Positions 25,026-33,406 of a stretch of 64,000 nucleotides of DNA are shown piece by piece. Each line of letters opens with the position of its first letter. The first letter of the stretch is position 1. The stretch spans positions 12,053-76,052 of the forward strand of contig CYKH01000238.1 in the NCBI GenBank assembly GCA_001460835.1, read 5' to 3'. Under the pieces are notes generated by a model. That model did no database searches, was not told where the DNA came from, and saw only the letters and a program-made list of their open reading frames with translations. A program made the translations under genes and the position numbers. The stretch is from Bodo saltans (lineage: Eukaryota; Euglenozoa; Kinetoplastea; Eubodonida; Bodonidae).

Positions 25026-26957
25026 ATGGGTTGTGGAGCTTCCGCAGATAAGCCCGCCGTCGCGGCCGCCGCACCCAAGAAGAAGGGAGCCAGCGAGAGC
25101 GATAGCAAGGTTCGGTACTTGGGCGATCTTGGTGCCGTAGCCTGTGTGACGGATGACAAGCAGCTTGGCCAGTTGGTTCTCGTTGCCTTCGTTGCTGAGG
25201 ATGGAAACACTGTTTTCTCCGCCACTGCACCTGCAGGTAATCGTGTGTTCGTTGCCACATTCTCGGACGACGACTTTTCCAACCTGAAAGACGCCCAAGG
25301 CGTTACGTTGGCCATGGCCGCTGTCTATAAGTCGATTGCGACTGAGTGCCTGAAGGGCAAGGCACGCATCAGCATGCAAGAAAGTATTTGCACGGCAACC
25401 TTCAACATCACGAGCGTGAAAGACGCCAAGGCAAACCAGCCTCTGACTGTTTCCATGGACTTAGTGGCACAGAGCTTCCCTCAGGCACGTCAACAGTACT
25501 TCCTGGTGCCGCTTGCCCTCATGATTCAGAAGAAGCGCAACAACGCTGAAGAAAAGGACAAGGAGATCAAAACGTCTCGTATGCAGATGCAGAGTGTTGT
25601 GTGGTCAGCAAGCTTGTCAAGGAACAAAGCAGTTGTTGACCGTGTCCAACCAGTCATCTTTCCTCTCCGCGAGCAGGGCGCCGCTCAGTCGAAGGCGACA
25701 GCCGAAGTCGTTGCTAAGGTAGAACAAACGGAGCGACGCATCCGTCGCCTCACGACCAACCGTGCAGCCCTCACGAAGCCTCAACTTGATTCCCTCTACG
25801 AGGAGGGAGGCGCTCAGCCCTACGTCCACCTGCCAGACTCCGAGGAGCACCACCCCCATCACCGCATGCCCGATGACTTCCTACTTGACTGGATCAAAGG
25901 AGAGCTCCCCCTTAAGGAGGGCGTGACACTAGCTACCCTTTCACGCTGCCCCACTGACCCAGCGCTAGCAAACTTATACAACTCTGCAAATGGTGCAGCG
26001 GCTCAAGATGTGATGAAGGCGTTTGCTAAACTTGATGAGTGGGATATGAGTGTCTTTGACATTGAGAAGGCTACCGGCGGCCAAGCCCTGTTCACAACCG
26101 CGTACGCGATTCTGTACAAGCTCGGCCTGGTAAGCCACTTCAACATCGACGATAAGGTGCTTCGCAACTTCCTGTCCGCCGTCCAAGCAGGCTATCATCC
26201 CAACGCGTACCACAACTCCACCCATGGCGCTGACGTGACGCAGGTCAACTATTTTATTGTCACGAAGGGTGGACTCATGGACAAGTGCCGCCTCAGCAAG
26301 GAAGAGCTCCTGGCCGCGATGCTGGCGGGAACGATTCACGACTATGACCACCCAGGCTTCAATAACAACTTCCACACCCGCACCAACGCTTATCTTTCCA
26401 CGCTGTACAACGACCGATCTATTTTGGAGAACCACCACTGCGCGTGTGTGACGGAGATTATGAGACTGCCAAAGTACAACATCCTCCAGACGCTCACCGA
26501 CGACCAGCGGCGCGTGGTGCGCGATACCATGCTTGAGATGGTCCTGGCAACGGACATGGGTAACCATGCCAAGATCTTCTCTGCGTTCCGCCGCCGCATT
26601 GCAGAAGGGCCCGAGTGGCATGAGAAGAAGGATGACATTTTCCTTGCCCTCTCCATGTCCATCAAGATGGCTGATATTTCCAATTGCGGCCGCCCAGGCT
26701 TTTTGTACCTTGAGTGGGCCAAGAATATTTCCGCTGAATTCTACGGCCAAGGGGATGCTGAGGAGCGTCGAAGCCTCTCGATTTCACCTTTCATGGACCG
26801 CCGGAAAGACAAGACAGACTTTCCCAAAGGACAAATCTCGTTCATGAACTACGTCGTCGTGCCCATGTTCGAAGCAGTTGCAGAATTCCTCCCCCCAGTT
26901 GAAGTCGCCCTTCAGCACTGCACTGAGAACAAAGAGTACTGGCAAAGCCAATCATAG
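25026..26957 (+). CDS. Cyclic-nucleotide phosphodiesterase (class I HD-PDE), acylated N-terminus
   Basis: 643 residues. Starts MGCGAS, fit for N-myristoylation at Gly2 and palmitoylation at Cys3, so membrane attachment is likely. Residues about 30-190 form a beta-rich head followed by a helix, about 190-250 a coiled coil, then a class I PDE catalytic domain (about 330-635). Its metal-binding signature is YHNSTHGADV (395-404), IHDYDHPGFNN (437-447), ATDMGNHAKIF and ADISNCGRP. It hydrolyses cAMP and/or cGMP; the Gln that clamps the purine is expected in the KGQISFM segment and is present. No GAF domains, unlike trypanosome PDEB. The head looks like the XRCC4/SAS-6/PAXX class of dimerising domains (inference). 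Paralogue of the next gene. Confidence 0.95.
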   Translation: MGCGASADKPAVAAAAPKKKGASESDSKVRYLGDLGAVACVTDDKQLGQLVLVAFVAEDGNTVFSATAPAGNRVFVATFSDDDFSNLKDAQGVTLAMAAVYKSIATECLKGKARISMQESICTATFNITSVKDAKANQPLTVSMDLVAQSFPQARQQYFLVPLALMIQKKRNNAEEKDKEIKTSRMQMQSVVWSASLSRNKAVVDRVQPVIFPLREQGAAQSKATAEVVAKVEQTERRIRRLTTNRAALTKPQLDSLYEEGGAQPYVHLPDSEEHHPHHRMPDDFLLDWIKGELPLKEGVTLATLSRCPTDPALANLYNSANGAAAQDVMKAFAKLDEWDMSVFDIEKATGGQALFTTAYAILYKLGLVSHFNIDDKVLRNFLSAVQAGYHPNAYHNSTHGADVTQVNYFIVTKGGLMDKCRLSKEELLAAMLAGTIHDYDHPGFNNNFHTRTNAYLSTLYNDRSILENHHCACVTEIMRLPKYNILQTLTDDQRRVVRDTMLEMVLATDMGNHAKIFSAFRRRIAEGPEWHEKKDDIFLALSMSIKMADISNCGRPGFLYLEWAKNISAEFYGQGDAEERRSLSISPFMDRRKDKTDFPKGQISFMNYVVVPMFEAVAEFLPPVEVALQHCTENKEYWQSQS

Positions 26958-27421
26958 CCGCATTCGTTTTTTCTTCCTTGATTTAGCACCAGCAATCAAT
27001 CAATACACTCGTACATCCCCCCCTATTCCCTTCGGCTTTCGGTAGCACAGCGCTGATTGTCCACCGTGTGTTTTTGGTTTATTGAGTTAATGCTCGCCCC
27101 CCTATTCCCTTGACGCGTGCGTCCCACCCCACCCTGCTGCTTCGCCATCGTAAAAAAAAATATGGCTAGCTTCGTAGACCAACAATGTTGTGGCCCCCTG
27201 CATGTTGTTTGTACATCAGTGGGGTTTGTTTCCCTCTCAACGCTGTGCACATTAGGTGAACATGGTTCTCTCTCTCAACTTCGATGTGCTGCAGTCGGTT
27301 TTGTTGAATGAAATGACGAGCACATGTGCGTCGACACGACCGTACAAGTATGAACTCTTGCTGGATCAATACTGGTGCTCTGTTGATGTACACATACAAG
27401 GAAGGTGCTGACTATCACACG
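26958..27421 (+). other. 464-bp intergenic region between the two PDE genes
   Basis: No gene seen. It holds a 17-base repeat, CCCCCCCTATTCCCTT-like, at about 27016 and 27095, a polyA-like run near 27152, and a pyrimidine tract CTCTCTCTCAACTTCGATGTGCTGCAG ending in AG at 27293-27294 that may be the acceptor for the second PDE. Two short upstream ATG frames lie between that AG and the ATG at 27422 (one is just ATG AAA TGA), so either translation is damped or a later AG is used. Confidence 0.6.
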
Positions 27422-29587
27422 ATGGGATGCGGTCAGTCTGACTTAGCGCCTCCACGAGAGGGTGCACCCAAGAAGCGCAGGCCCCATGAAAAGGGGAATG
27501 CGGAGAAGGTGGCTAACCCACTGGCGGCAGCGACAAAAACACCCCAAGTTGATGAATCGCAACACATGCTAGGAAAACATAAATACATCGTTGAGGCGGG
27601 TGCAATCGCCATGGACGATCGGCGCAACAATGTTGTGTGCGGTACGTTGCTGTTGTTCTCTCCCATCGATTATAGCGGAATTGTCATGTCATATCGTGAT
27701 GCTCGAAGTGGGGCTGTCTACGCACGAGAGCTGACCGATGCAAACCTCGTGAAGGAGCGCGATGCGGCTGGGATTACTCAGGGGTGGGCGGCGTTCTTCA
27801 AGTCGCTAGCGTCCGATGTGATGAAATGTAAAGCGGCCGTAGCGTCCACTGCACAAAAGGTTGAAGTCACAGTGTCGATAGTATCTGCCAAGGACGCCAA
27901 AGTACAGCAGTCGTTTACGCTTCGTTTGGATTTGAAGGGGAAGGCAGGGTCACCAGCCGTACCCCGTGATGTGTTCCGCTACGTGCTCGAGCCGATGACC
28001 CGCATGGTCCAACGGAAACGTATCACTATTGGCGACAAGGAGAAGGAACTGCGCTTTGCGAAGTTGGAGTGCAGCCGCATTGTGACCGAGGCTTCTATTG
28101 TGAAACAACGCGGCATCGCAGAAACGTTAGGGCCTGTAGTGCGACCCCTGCGTGAGACGGCAGCCGCTGCATCAAAACAAGTGACAGAGTTACTGACGAA
28201 ACTCGCTGCTGTGGAGAGAAAGGTCAAGCGTGTGGACAATACGGCGGAGCCTGAGGGCACTGACCTGCTTCCCCTTGACGGCGTGTACGAAGTGGGCGGT
28301 GCACGCCCCTACGTCCATCTTCCTTGCGCTGATGAGCACGTTCCGCGTGACCCTGAGGTAAATGTTGTGTTGTGCGATGCGCTAAAGTTGTCTATGCCGA
28401 CGCTTGGCGCATCGACCGAGTATGCTGCCGCAATCCTTCGTGAGCCCTCGCAGCCACACATTCAGCGACTGATGGAGAAGGCCCCACGTGGTCTTATCGA
28501 GAACACCTTCACAGCACTGGCCAAATTAGACGATTGGGACTACAGCTGCTTTGAGATGGAGCGTGCCACGGGTCAAAATGCCCTCTTCGTGACGATCTAC
28601 TCCATCCTGTACAAGCTCGACCTCATCAACCATTTTAATATCGACGACACGATCTTGAGGAACTTCCTTAGCGCAGTCCAGTCTGGGTACCACCCCAATC
28701 CTTACCACAGCGCCACCCACGCAGCAGACGTCACACACATCAACTACTTCATTATCACGCGTGGTGGCCAAAAAAAAAACATCTTGAGGAACTTCCTTAG
28801 TGCAGTCCAGTCTGGGTACCACCCCAATCCGTACCACAGCGCCACCCACGCAGCAGATGTCACACACATCAACTACTTCATTATCACGCGTGGTGGCCTG
28901 GTCGATGCCTGCCGCCTCAGCAAGGAAGATCTGTTTGCGGCGGTGTTGGCGGGTGCCATTCACGACTATGACCACCCAGGCTTCAACAATAACTTCCACA
29001 CCCGCACCAACGCCTACCTTTCCACGCTGTACAACGACCGCTCTATTCTGGAGAACCACCACTGTGCGTGCATCTTCGAAATGATGCGCCTCCCAAAATA
29101 CAACATTCTCGCTGGGCTCACACCTGAACAGCGGATCGATGTGCGTGATGTAATGGTTGAGATGGTCTTGTCGACCGACATGGGTAACCACGCTAAGATC
29201 TTCTCATCCTTCCGACGAAGAATGACAGATGGCATTGATTGGTCTGCAAGACGCGACGATATTCGTCTGGCTCTTTCCATGTCTATCAAAATGGCGGATA
29301 TCTCAAATTGTGGCCGACCCAACTCTCTCTACGTTGAGTGGGCCAAGAACATCGCGGTGGAGTTCTACAACCAAGGCGACGTTGAGGCGAAGATGAAGTT
29401 GACTATCAGCCCCTTCATGGATCGAAGAAAGGACAAGTCGGACTTTCCCAAAGGGCAGACGTCGTTCATGACTTACATTGTCCAACCGATGCTGGAGGCA
29501 ATCGCTGAGTTCCTTCCTCCGATGGAGTTTGCAGTGCAGCACTGCAATGAGAACAAGGCATACTGGCAGAAGCAGGACAGTTCGTAG
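27422..29587 (+). CDS. Second cyclic-nucleotide phosphodiesterase, with duplicated metal-site segment
   Basis: 721 residues from the ATG that gives MGCGQS, the same acylation start as its neighbour; an in-frame extension upstream lacks an ATG that fits better. Layout as in the first PDE: beta-rich head and coiled coil, then the class I catalytic domain with HDYDHPGFNN, STDMGNHAKIF, ADISNCGRP and KGQTSFM. The stretch carrying the first metal-binding histidine (YHSATHAADV) is present twice, 43 residues apart, joined by Gln-Lys-Lys-Asn encoded by an A-run. If real, the doubled segment would disturb the catalytic fold; if an assembly error, the gene codes a normal enzyme of about 678 residues. 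Adjacent position and matching architecture show tandem gene duplication followed by divergence. Confidence 0.92.
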   Translation: MGCGQSDLAPPREGAPKKRRPHEKGNAEKVANPLAAATKTPQVDESQHMLGKHKYIVEAGAIAMDDRRNNVVCGTLLLFSPIDYSGIVMSYRDARSGAVYARELTDANLVKERDAAGITQGWAAFFKSLASDVMKCKAAVASTAQKVEVTVSIVSAKDAKVQQSFTLRLDLKGKAGSPAVPRDVFRYVLEPMTRMVQRKRITIGDKEKELRFAKLECSRIVTEASIVKQRGIAETLGPVVRPLRETAAAASKQVTELLTKLAAVERKVKRVDNTAEPEGTDLLPLDGVYEVGGARPYVHLPCADEHVPRDPEVNVVLCDALKLSMPTLGASTEYAAAILREPSQPHIQRLMEKAPRGLIENTFTALAKLDDWDYSCFEMERATGQNALFVTIYSILYKLDLINHFNIDDTILRNFLSAVQSGYHPNPYHSATHAADVTHINYFIITRGGQKKNILRNFLSAVQSGYHPNPYHSATHAADVTHINYFIITRGGLVDACRLSKEDLFAAVLAGAIHDYDHPGFNNNFHTRTNAYLSTLYNDRSILENHHCACIFEMMRLPKYNILAGLTPEQRIDVRDVMVEMVLSTDMGNHAKIFSSFRRRMTDGIDWSARRDDIRLALSMSIKMADISNCGRPNSLYVEWAKNIAVEFYNQGDVEAKMKLTISPFMDRRKDKSDFPKGQTSFMTYIVQPMLEAIAEFLPPMEFAVQHCNENKAYWQKQDSS
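28652..28898 (+). repeat. 118-bp tandem duplication joined by an A-run, inside the second PDE gene
   Basis: Bases 28652-28769 recur at 28781-28898 with three differences, all silent. Ten A and one C (28770-28780), which follow neither natural copy, join them. The period is 129 bases, so the frame is kept. Confidence 0.95.
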
Positions 29588-29890
29588 CCCCGCCTATTAT
29601 TAGCTATTGTTACGTCATTCAGTCACCACATACCCTTAGTAGGTACTAGATGCTCATTCACTTCATCCACCAAAACTCGCTCCGATATCATACAACCCTC
29701 GCCCGCAGGCTCTTCTCTCTCATGTGAACCCCTCTTAGTTTCAGGTGTACTGTCATACAACGCGATAATGAAATGTGCCCAACAACTTCGTGTGAACTAA
29801 AACGTAACATAACATGTGCTGACTTTGCAATGCGTTGAAAGATCTTTACTTGTTGAATGATGACTAACAGAGAGCATTACATTATTTACC
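29588..29890 (+). other. 303-bp intergenic region between PDE and HSP20 genes
   Basis: No gene seen. Two pyrimidine stretches (TCTTCTCTCT at 29711-29720, and CCCTCTTAGTTTCAG ending in AG at 29743-29744) could serve as trans-splice acceptors for HSP20, whose ATG lies 147 bases later. Nothing else recognisable. Confidence 0.55.
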
Positions 29891-30316
29891 ATGTGGGACC
29901 CCTTCAAGGATGTGGAACAAATTATGAAGCAAATGGGTGGAAGCAGCCGCTACTTTGCGATGACTTCCAGTGGGTGGCAACCGACCACTGACGTGGTGCA
30001 GTCTGAGCGTGGGTACCGTGTCGTGACTGACCTTGCAGGTGTGAAGAAGGACGATATCGACGTCACCATGGAAAACAACAAACTGTGCATCAGTGGCAAT
30101 CGCCCATTACCCGAGTGGGCCCAGAAAGATCATTCAATCGTCATGAATGAGCGTGGGTATGGGAGGTTTGAGCGGTGCTTACAGTTGCCCAACGCAGTAC
30201 AAGAGTCTACGCTACGGGCTGCGTTGTCAGACGGAGTGCTTGAGGTGACGATGGATAAGATTCCCACGACAACAGCCAACACTGTTCGAGGAGCGAATCA
30301 CATCAAAATTGACTGA
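29891..30316 (+). CDS. Small heat-shock protein (HSP20/alpha-crystallin)
   Basis: 141 residues. The alpha-crystallin domain spans about 30-132: W-Q-P-T-T-D-V start, YRVVTDLAGVKKDDIDV, KLCISGNR, a block around ERGYGRFERCLQLP, and the A-x-x-x-x-G-V-L motif as AALSDGVLEV. ATP-independent holdase of the cytosol, forming oligomers. The N-terminal arm is short (MWDPFKDVEQIMKQM) as in class I-like bacterial and protist members. A 44-base piece of it reappears at 15822-15865 beside the assembly gap. Confidence 0.95.
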   Translation: MWDPFKDVEQIMKQMGGSSRYFAMTSSGWQPTTDVVQSERGYRVVTDLAGVKKDDIDVTMENNKLCISGNRPLPEWAQKDHSIVMNERGYGRFERCLQLPNAVQESTLRAALSDGVLEVTMDKIPTTTANTVRGANHIKID

Positions 30317-30361
30317 AGGGCAACAGCATCGCTTCTGAGTATGGTTATTGCGTCGTGGATT

Positions 30362-30663
30362 ATTTCGTATTTCGCCGCGTGAATTTTATTTGCGTATCAT
30401 CACATTACCTGAATTCTCCCCCCTCGTAGTTAAATTGTTCACAACATCAAGTTTGCACCCTCGTTGCTCTAAAAGCTATTGTGCTGTTGCTCGTGCCCCT
30501 TTTATGACAGTAAATTTCGTATTTCGCCGCGTGAATTTTATTTGCGTATCATCACATTACCTGAATTCTCCCCTCTCGTAGTTAAATTGTTCACAACATC
30601 AAGTTTGCACGTTCGTTGCTCTATAACCTATTGTTGTTGTTGCTCGTGCCCCTTTTATGACAG
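30362..30663 (+). repeat. About 150-bp tandem duplication covering a leader region
   Basis: Bases 30362-30510 recur at 30514-30663 with a few substitutions and small indels (about 95% identical by eye). Each copy ends in the pyrimidine-rich stretch TGCTCGTGCCCCTTTTATGACAG, a plausible trans-splice acceptor, so the gene at 30679 has two candidate acceptor sites. The region 30317-30678 (362 bases) holds no gene. Confidence 0.9.
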
Positions 30664-30678
30664 AGGAGAGGTTGCGCC

Positions 30679-31308
30679 ATGTCACAGACGACCCTGATGG
30701 CCCGCCCACCGTCGGGCGGACGACTCGACCATGCAGTGCAATCTTTGCGCACTCGACTTCAGCACTTGCAGCACAAAATGGACGAGCAGGAGGCAGCGGC
30801 GATGAGGAGGCCACAACAATTGCACCAGTCAGGCGCACTGACGGTTGTCCCCAGGTCTCCCCGCAACGAGGTGAAGTTGAGCGACGTGGTTCGTGAGCGA
30901 CGAGAACAACAAAAACGTGCCGTGGACGCTGCTAGGCAGGAGCTTAACGAGGTGCGGAGAGACAGTGCGCTCTCCCAACGCTACGACAAGCGCATCATGT
31001 CTTGCCAGCGTCTTATCAACAAGCAAGAGAACTTGTCAGAAGTCCGACAAACGCGTCAACAATGGAGGAACGAGAAGAAGCACTTGGCCACCCAGCGCCA
31101 TGACTGGGCTTCGGAGCGTACTGCCTCAGCTCGATCTCAACGAACTGCTGCTCATATGCTGCAGTCGGAACGTGATGCTCGCTTGCTCTACGAACGGAAG
31201 TTTTTGGAGGAGGAACTTCACCGATTGCAGTTCAACCTACACCAGCAGAAGTCGCAGTCGAGAGAGCGAGTTGAGGTGATATACGAAGTTGAGGAAGTGA
31301 CATCGTGA
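30679..31308 (+). CDS. Coiled-coil protein of unknown function
   Basis: 209 residues, very rich in Arg, Gln, Glu and Leu. Nearly the whole chain from residue 12 on is predicted helix with coiled-coil heptads (SLRTRLQHLQHKMDEQ, KLSDVVRERREQQKRAVD, LEEELHRLQFNLHQQ). The tail ends in VEVIYEVEEVTS. No known domain. Size and composition fit an axonemal or basal-body structural part, but nothing specific shows it. The ATG lies 15 bases after the AG of the upstream acceptor-like tract. After the stop there is a 16-base tandem repeat GTGATGTGTGTACATT (about 31306-31337). Confidence 0.75.
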   Translation: MSQTTLMARPPSGGRLDHAVQSLRTRLQHLQHKMDEQEAAAMRRPQQLHQSGALTVVPRSPRNEVKLSDVVRERREQQKRAVDAARQELNEVRRDSALSQRYDKRIMSCQRLINKQENLSEVRQTRQQWRNEKKHLATQRHDWASERTASARSQRTAAHMLQSERDARLLYERKFLEEELHRLQFNLHQQKSQSRERVEVIYEVEEVTS

Positions 31309-31456
31309 TGTGTGTACATTGTGATGTGTGTACATTGTGTAGTGAATGGTGGCAACGTTTCTTCTCCAATCGTACTTGCTTGTCAATGTAATAAAAGTAT
31401 TTCTTTGTTCTTTTGCTAATGCGTTCACAAAGGCTCGCGGTTTTTAGTCCTTCAAC

Positions 31457-32107
31457 ATGCCCAAGGGAAACAACGCCATCCCCCACGTCCATCAGAAGAA
31501 GCACTTCAACCCGTGCTCTTCCCAGAAGGGTAACGTCAAGGTCTTCCTGAACCAGCCCGCTCAGAAGAACCGCCGTCGCCGCCTCCGCCTCCAGAAGGCC
31601 AAGAAGGTGTTCCCCCGCCCCCTGAAGAACCTCCGCCCCCAGGTTGCGTGCCCCACCGTCCGCTACAACATGAAGGTCCGTCTCGGCCGTGGCTTCACTG
31701 TTGAGGAGCTCAAGGGTGCTGGCCTCAAGCCCCACTACGCCGCCACCGTTGGCATCCGTGTCGACGCTCGCCGCCAGAACATCTCCGAGGAGTCCCTGAA
31801 CACCAACATTCAGCGCCTGAAGAACTACGTGTCCAAGCTCGTGGTCTTCCCCGTGAACCACAAGAACGTCCGCGCCGGCGAGGCCTCCGAGGCTGAGCAG
31901 AAGGCCGCCGTCCAGGTCCGCGGCCGCGCTGGTGCCGCCGGTGCCTTCGTCTTCCCCGCCGCTGAGGCCGCCCGCAAGGTGTCCGCTGAGGAGAAGACCA
32001 AGAACGTGTACGCCTTCCTGAAGAAGAACCACTCCGCTGTCCGCTTCCTCGGTGCTCGCCTCGCCCGCATCCAGAAGAAGCAGGCCGCCAAGGACGCCAA
32101 GAAGTAA
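31457..32107 (+). CDS. RPL13: Large-subunit ribosomal protein eL13
   Basis: 216 residues, the family length. N-terminus GNNAIPHVHQKKHF and the following basic run RRRRLRLQKAKK, then RPQVACPTVRYNMKVRLGRGFTVEELKGAG, GIRVDARRQNISEESL and NIQRLKNYVSKLVVFP, all typical of eL13. A cytosolic 60S component. Codon use is extreme compared with every neighbour: nearly all third positions are C or G, as expected for a highly expressed gene in this organism. One consequence is a long antisense open frame, which is not a gene. A pyrimidine-rich leader ends TTTTTAGTCCTTCAAC before the ATG. Confidence 0.98.
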   Translation: MPKGNNAIPHVHQKKHFNPCSSQKGNVKVFLNQPAQKNRRRRLRLQKAKKVFPRPLKNLRPQVACPTVRYNMKVRLGRGFTVEELKGAGLKPHYAATVGIRVDARRQNISEESLNTNIQRLKNYVSKLVVFPVNHKNVRAGEASEAEQKAAVQVRGRAGAAGAFVFPAAEAARKVSAEEKTKNVYAFLKKNHSAVRFLGARLARIQKKQAAKDAKK

Positions 32108-32225
32108 TCGAGACATGACGCAGACGCTTCAAGATATGTTTCAGTTTAGTTCACTTTGATGAATTGTTCTCAGTAAGATTTCGTATTCTTAAGGAAAAGA
32201 TGCTGTACGTTGATATTCTTGCTTG

Positions 32226-32245
32226 CCTTTGTATTTCTACTTCAG
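32226..32245 (+). promoter_or_regulatory. Pyrimidine tract and CAG, trans-splice acceptor candidate
   Basis: CCTTTGTATTTCTACTTCAG ends at 32245, and the first ATG follows at 32252. This sets the start of the pseudokinase gene. Confidence 0.75.
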
Positions 32246-32251
32246 CTAGCA

Positions 32252-33406
32252 ATGCGTGCAATTGTCAATAAGATTGTGGCCAAAGGCCAAAGCGAGGCCT
32301 CCAAAGCACCAACGCTGACAAACCTTCTGCAGCCCCGCACAAGCCGCAACCTGAGCCGTGAAATTGAAGAATGGCTCGTGACGCACGATATCATTACTCT
32401 TCTCGAAGGCCTCACCGTGCACTTGCTGCGCACACTGCCGTACGATGAAATTGAAGAGACGGATAAGTGGCTGGACGGCAAGAAGGTCTCCAAGAGCGCC
32501 ACCGCCGCGCTTCAACAAGATGATGTCACTCTTACAACGAGCGAGGGGTGGAGGACATCGGGCGGTGCGACTGTGATGGACGGGGTGTGGCAAAACCAAC
32601 CAGTAAGTTGTGTCATGGTAAAGCGGCAAGGCCTTGCAATGGGAAGTGCGGCTATCAAGGCTCATCAGCACAGCATTGCGTGCCTCACTGCAACAGTTCC
32701 TCAAATTTGTTCTGTGACACACGAGGGCGTGTTGCCCACGTACGGGTACTGGAGTACAGATGATAGCATCGGGCTGCTGCACGCACGTATCTCCCCAGAG
32801 TCTTGCCTCACAGCGCAGCTCCACAGCAAGCGAAGCCACCTTACCACGCACTGGGTGTTAACGGTCGCACAGGGTGTCCTCTCCGGCCTGGGGCACTTGC
32901 ATACCCTTGGTTACCTTCATCGAAATATCAACACGGACTGTATCTTTGAACTGTACCCCCAGCAGTACGTCATCGGTGGTTTCGATTTTACAGTGCGATC
33001 CAGTCGAGGACGTATCACGGCCCCAGCGTGGGCACCGAGGGTTCCTGCGCCTGAGGTGCTGCATACCCGAACCTTCGAGTCGTCCACGGACGTGTTTGCG
33101 TTTGGTGTGCTGATGCTGGAGATGTGCTCCTATGGCGCTCCTCTAAGTTTGCCCCTCCCAGTCAATCGACCGCCTCATATTCCTGTTGCGCTTTGGAAGA
33201 TTGTGACGCCGTGTTTGAATGTCAGTCGTGACGCGAGACCAACGTGCCATGCGGTGCTTGCGGGCGGCCGCAGTGTCGACGGAGTTCCTGACACGCCTTG
33301 CCAACGCAGGGTGCAATCCAGACATGGTATGCACGCAGCATGTGGCGATCGAAAATGTTCAAGAGGCGGACTGGAGCGTGGTGGAGGAGGCGATGCACAG
33401 GAATGA
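32252..33406 (+). CDS. Pseudokinase part of a kinase-LRR gene (frameshifted before its end)
   Basis: Open frame of 384 residues. The kinase-like domain spans about 95-335. The Val-Lys of beta-3 is present (CVMVKRQ). The catalytic loop reads LHRNINTDC (223-231), with Asn where the catalytic Asp should be, and the DFG position is GGFDF. APE survives as APEVL, and the F-helix as STDVFAFGVLMLEM. It is therefore most likely catalytically dead. The last kinase helix is followed at about base 33256-33275 by a jump: this frame degenerates into low-complexity Arg/Gly and stops at 33406, while another frame (33219-34031) continues as a leucine-rich-repeat protein. One gene split by a single-base indel in a GC-rich stretch is the best reading. 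Confidence 0.8.
   Translation: MRAIVNKIVAKGQSEASKAPTLTNLLQPRTSRNLSREIEEWLVTHDIITLLEGLTVHLLRTLPYDEIEETDKWLDGKKVSKSATAALQQDDVTLTTSEGWRTSGGATVMDGVWQNQPVSCVMVKRQGLAMGSAAIKAHQHSIACLTATVPQICSVTHEGVLPTYGYWSTDDSIGLLHARISPESCLTAQLHSKRSHLTTHWVLTVAQGVLSGLGHLHTLGYLHRNINTDCIFELYPQQYVIGGFDFTVRSSRGRITAPAWAPRVPAPEVLHTRTFESSTDVFAFGVLMLEMCSYGAPLSLPLPVNRPPHIPVALWKIVTPCLNVSRDARPTCHAVLAGGRSVDGVPDTPCQRRVQSRHGMHAACGDRKCSRGGLERGGGGDAQE

Noticed and set aside
25974-26750. Antisense open frame of 258 codons opposite the first PDE catalytic domain, and a similar one at 28526-29191
   Set aside because: The two frames mirror the conserved PDE sequence in both paralogues, so they reflect sense constraint. No leader signals.
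27117-27311. 64-codon frame in the gap between the PDE genes
   Set aside because: No leader signal before it, low-complexity start, and it overlaps the acceptor tract of the next gene.
31232-32116. Antisense open frame (294 codons) opposite eL13
   Set aside because: Produced by the near-absence of A/T third positions in eL13; composition is Leu/Gly/Val-rich without any domain.
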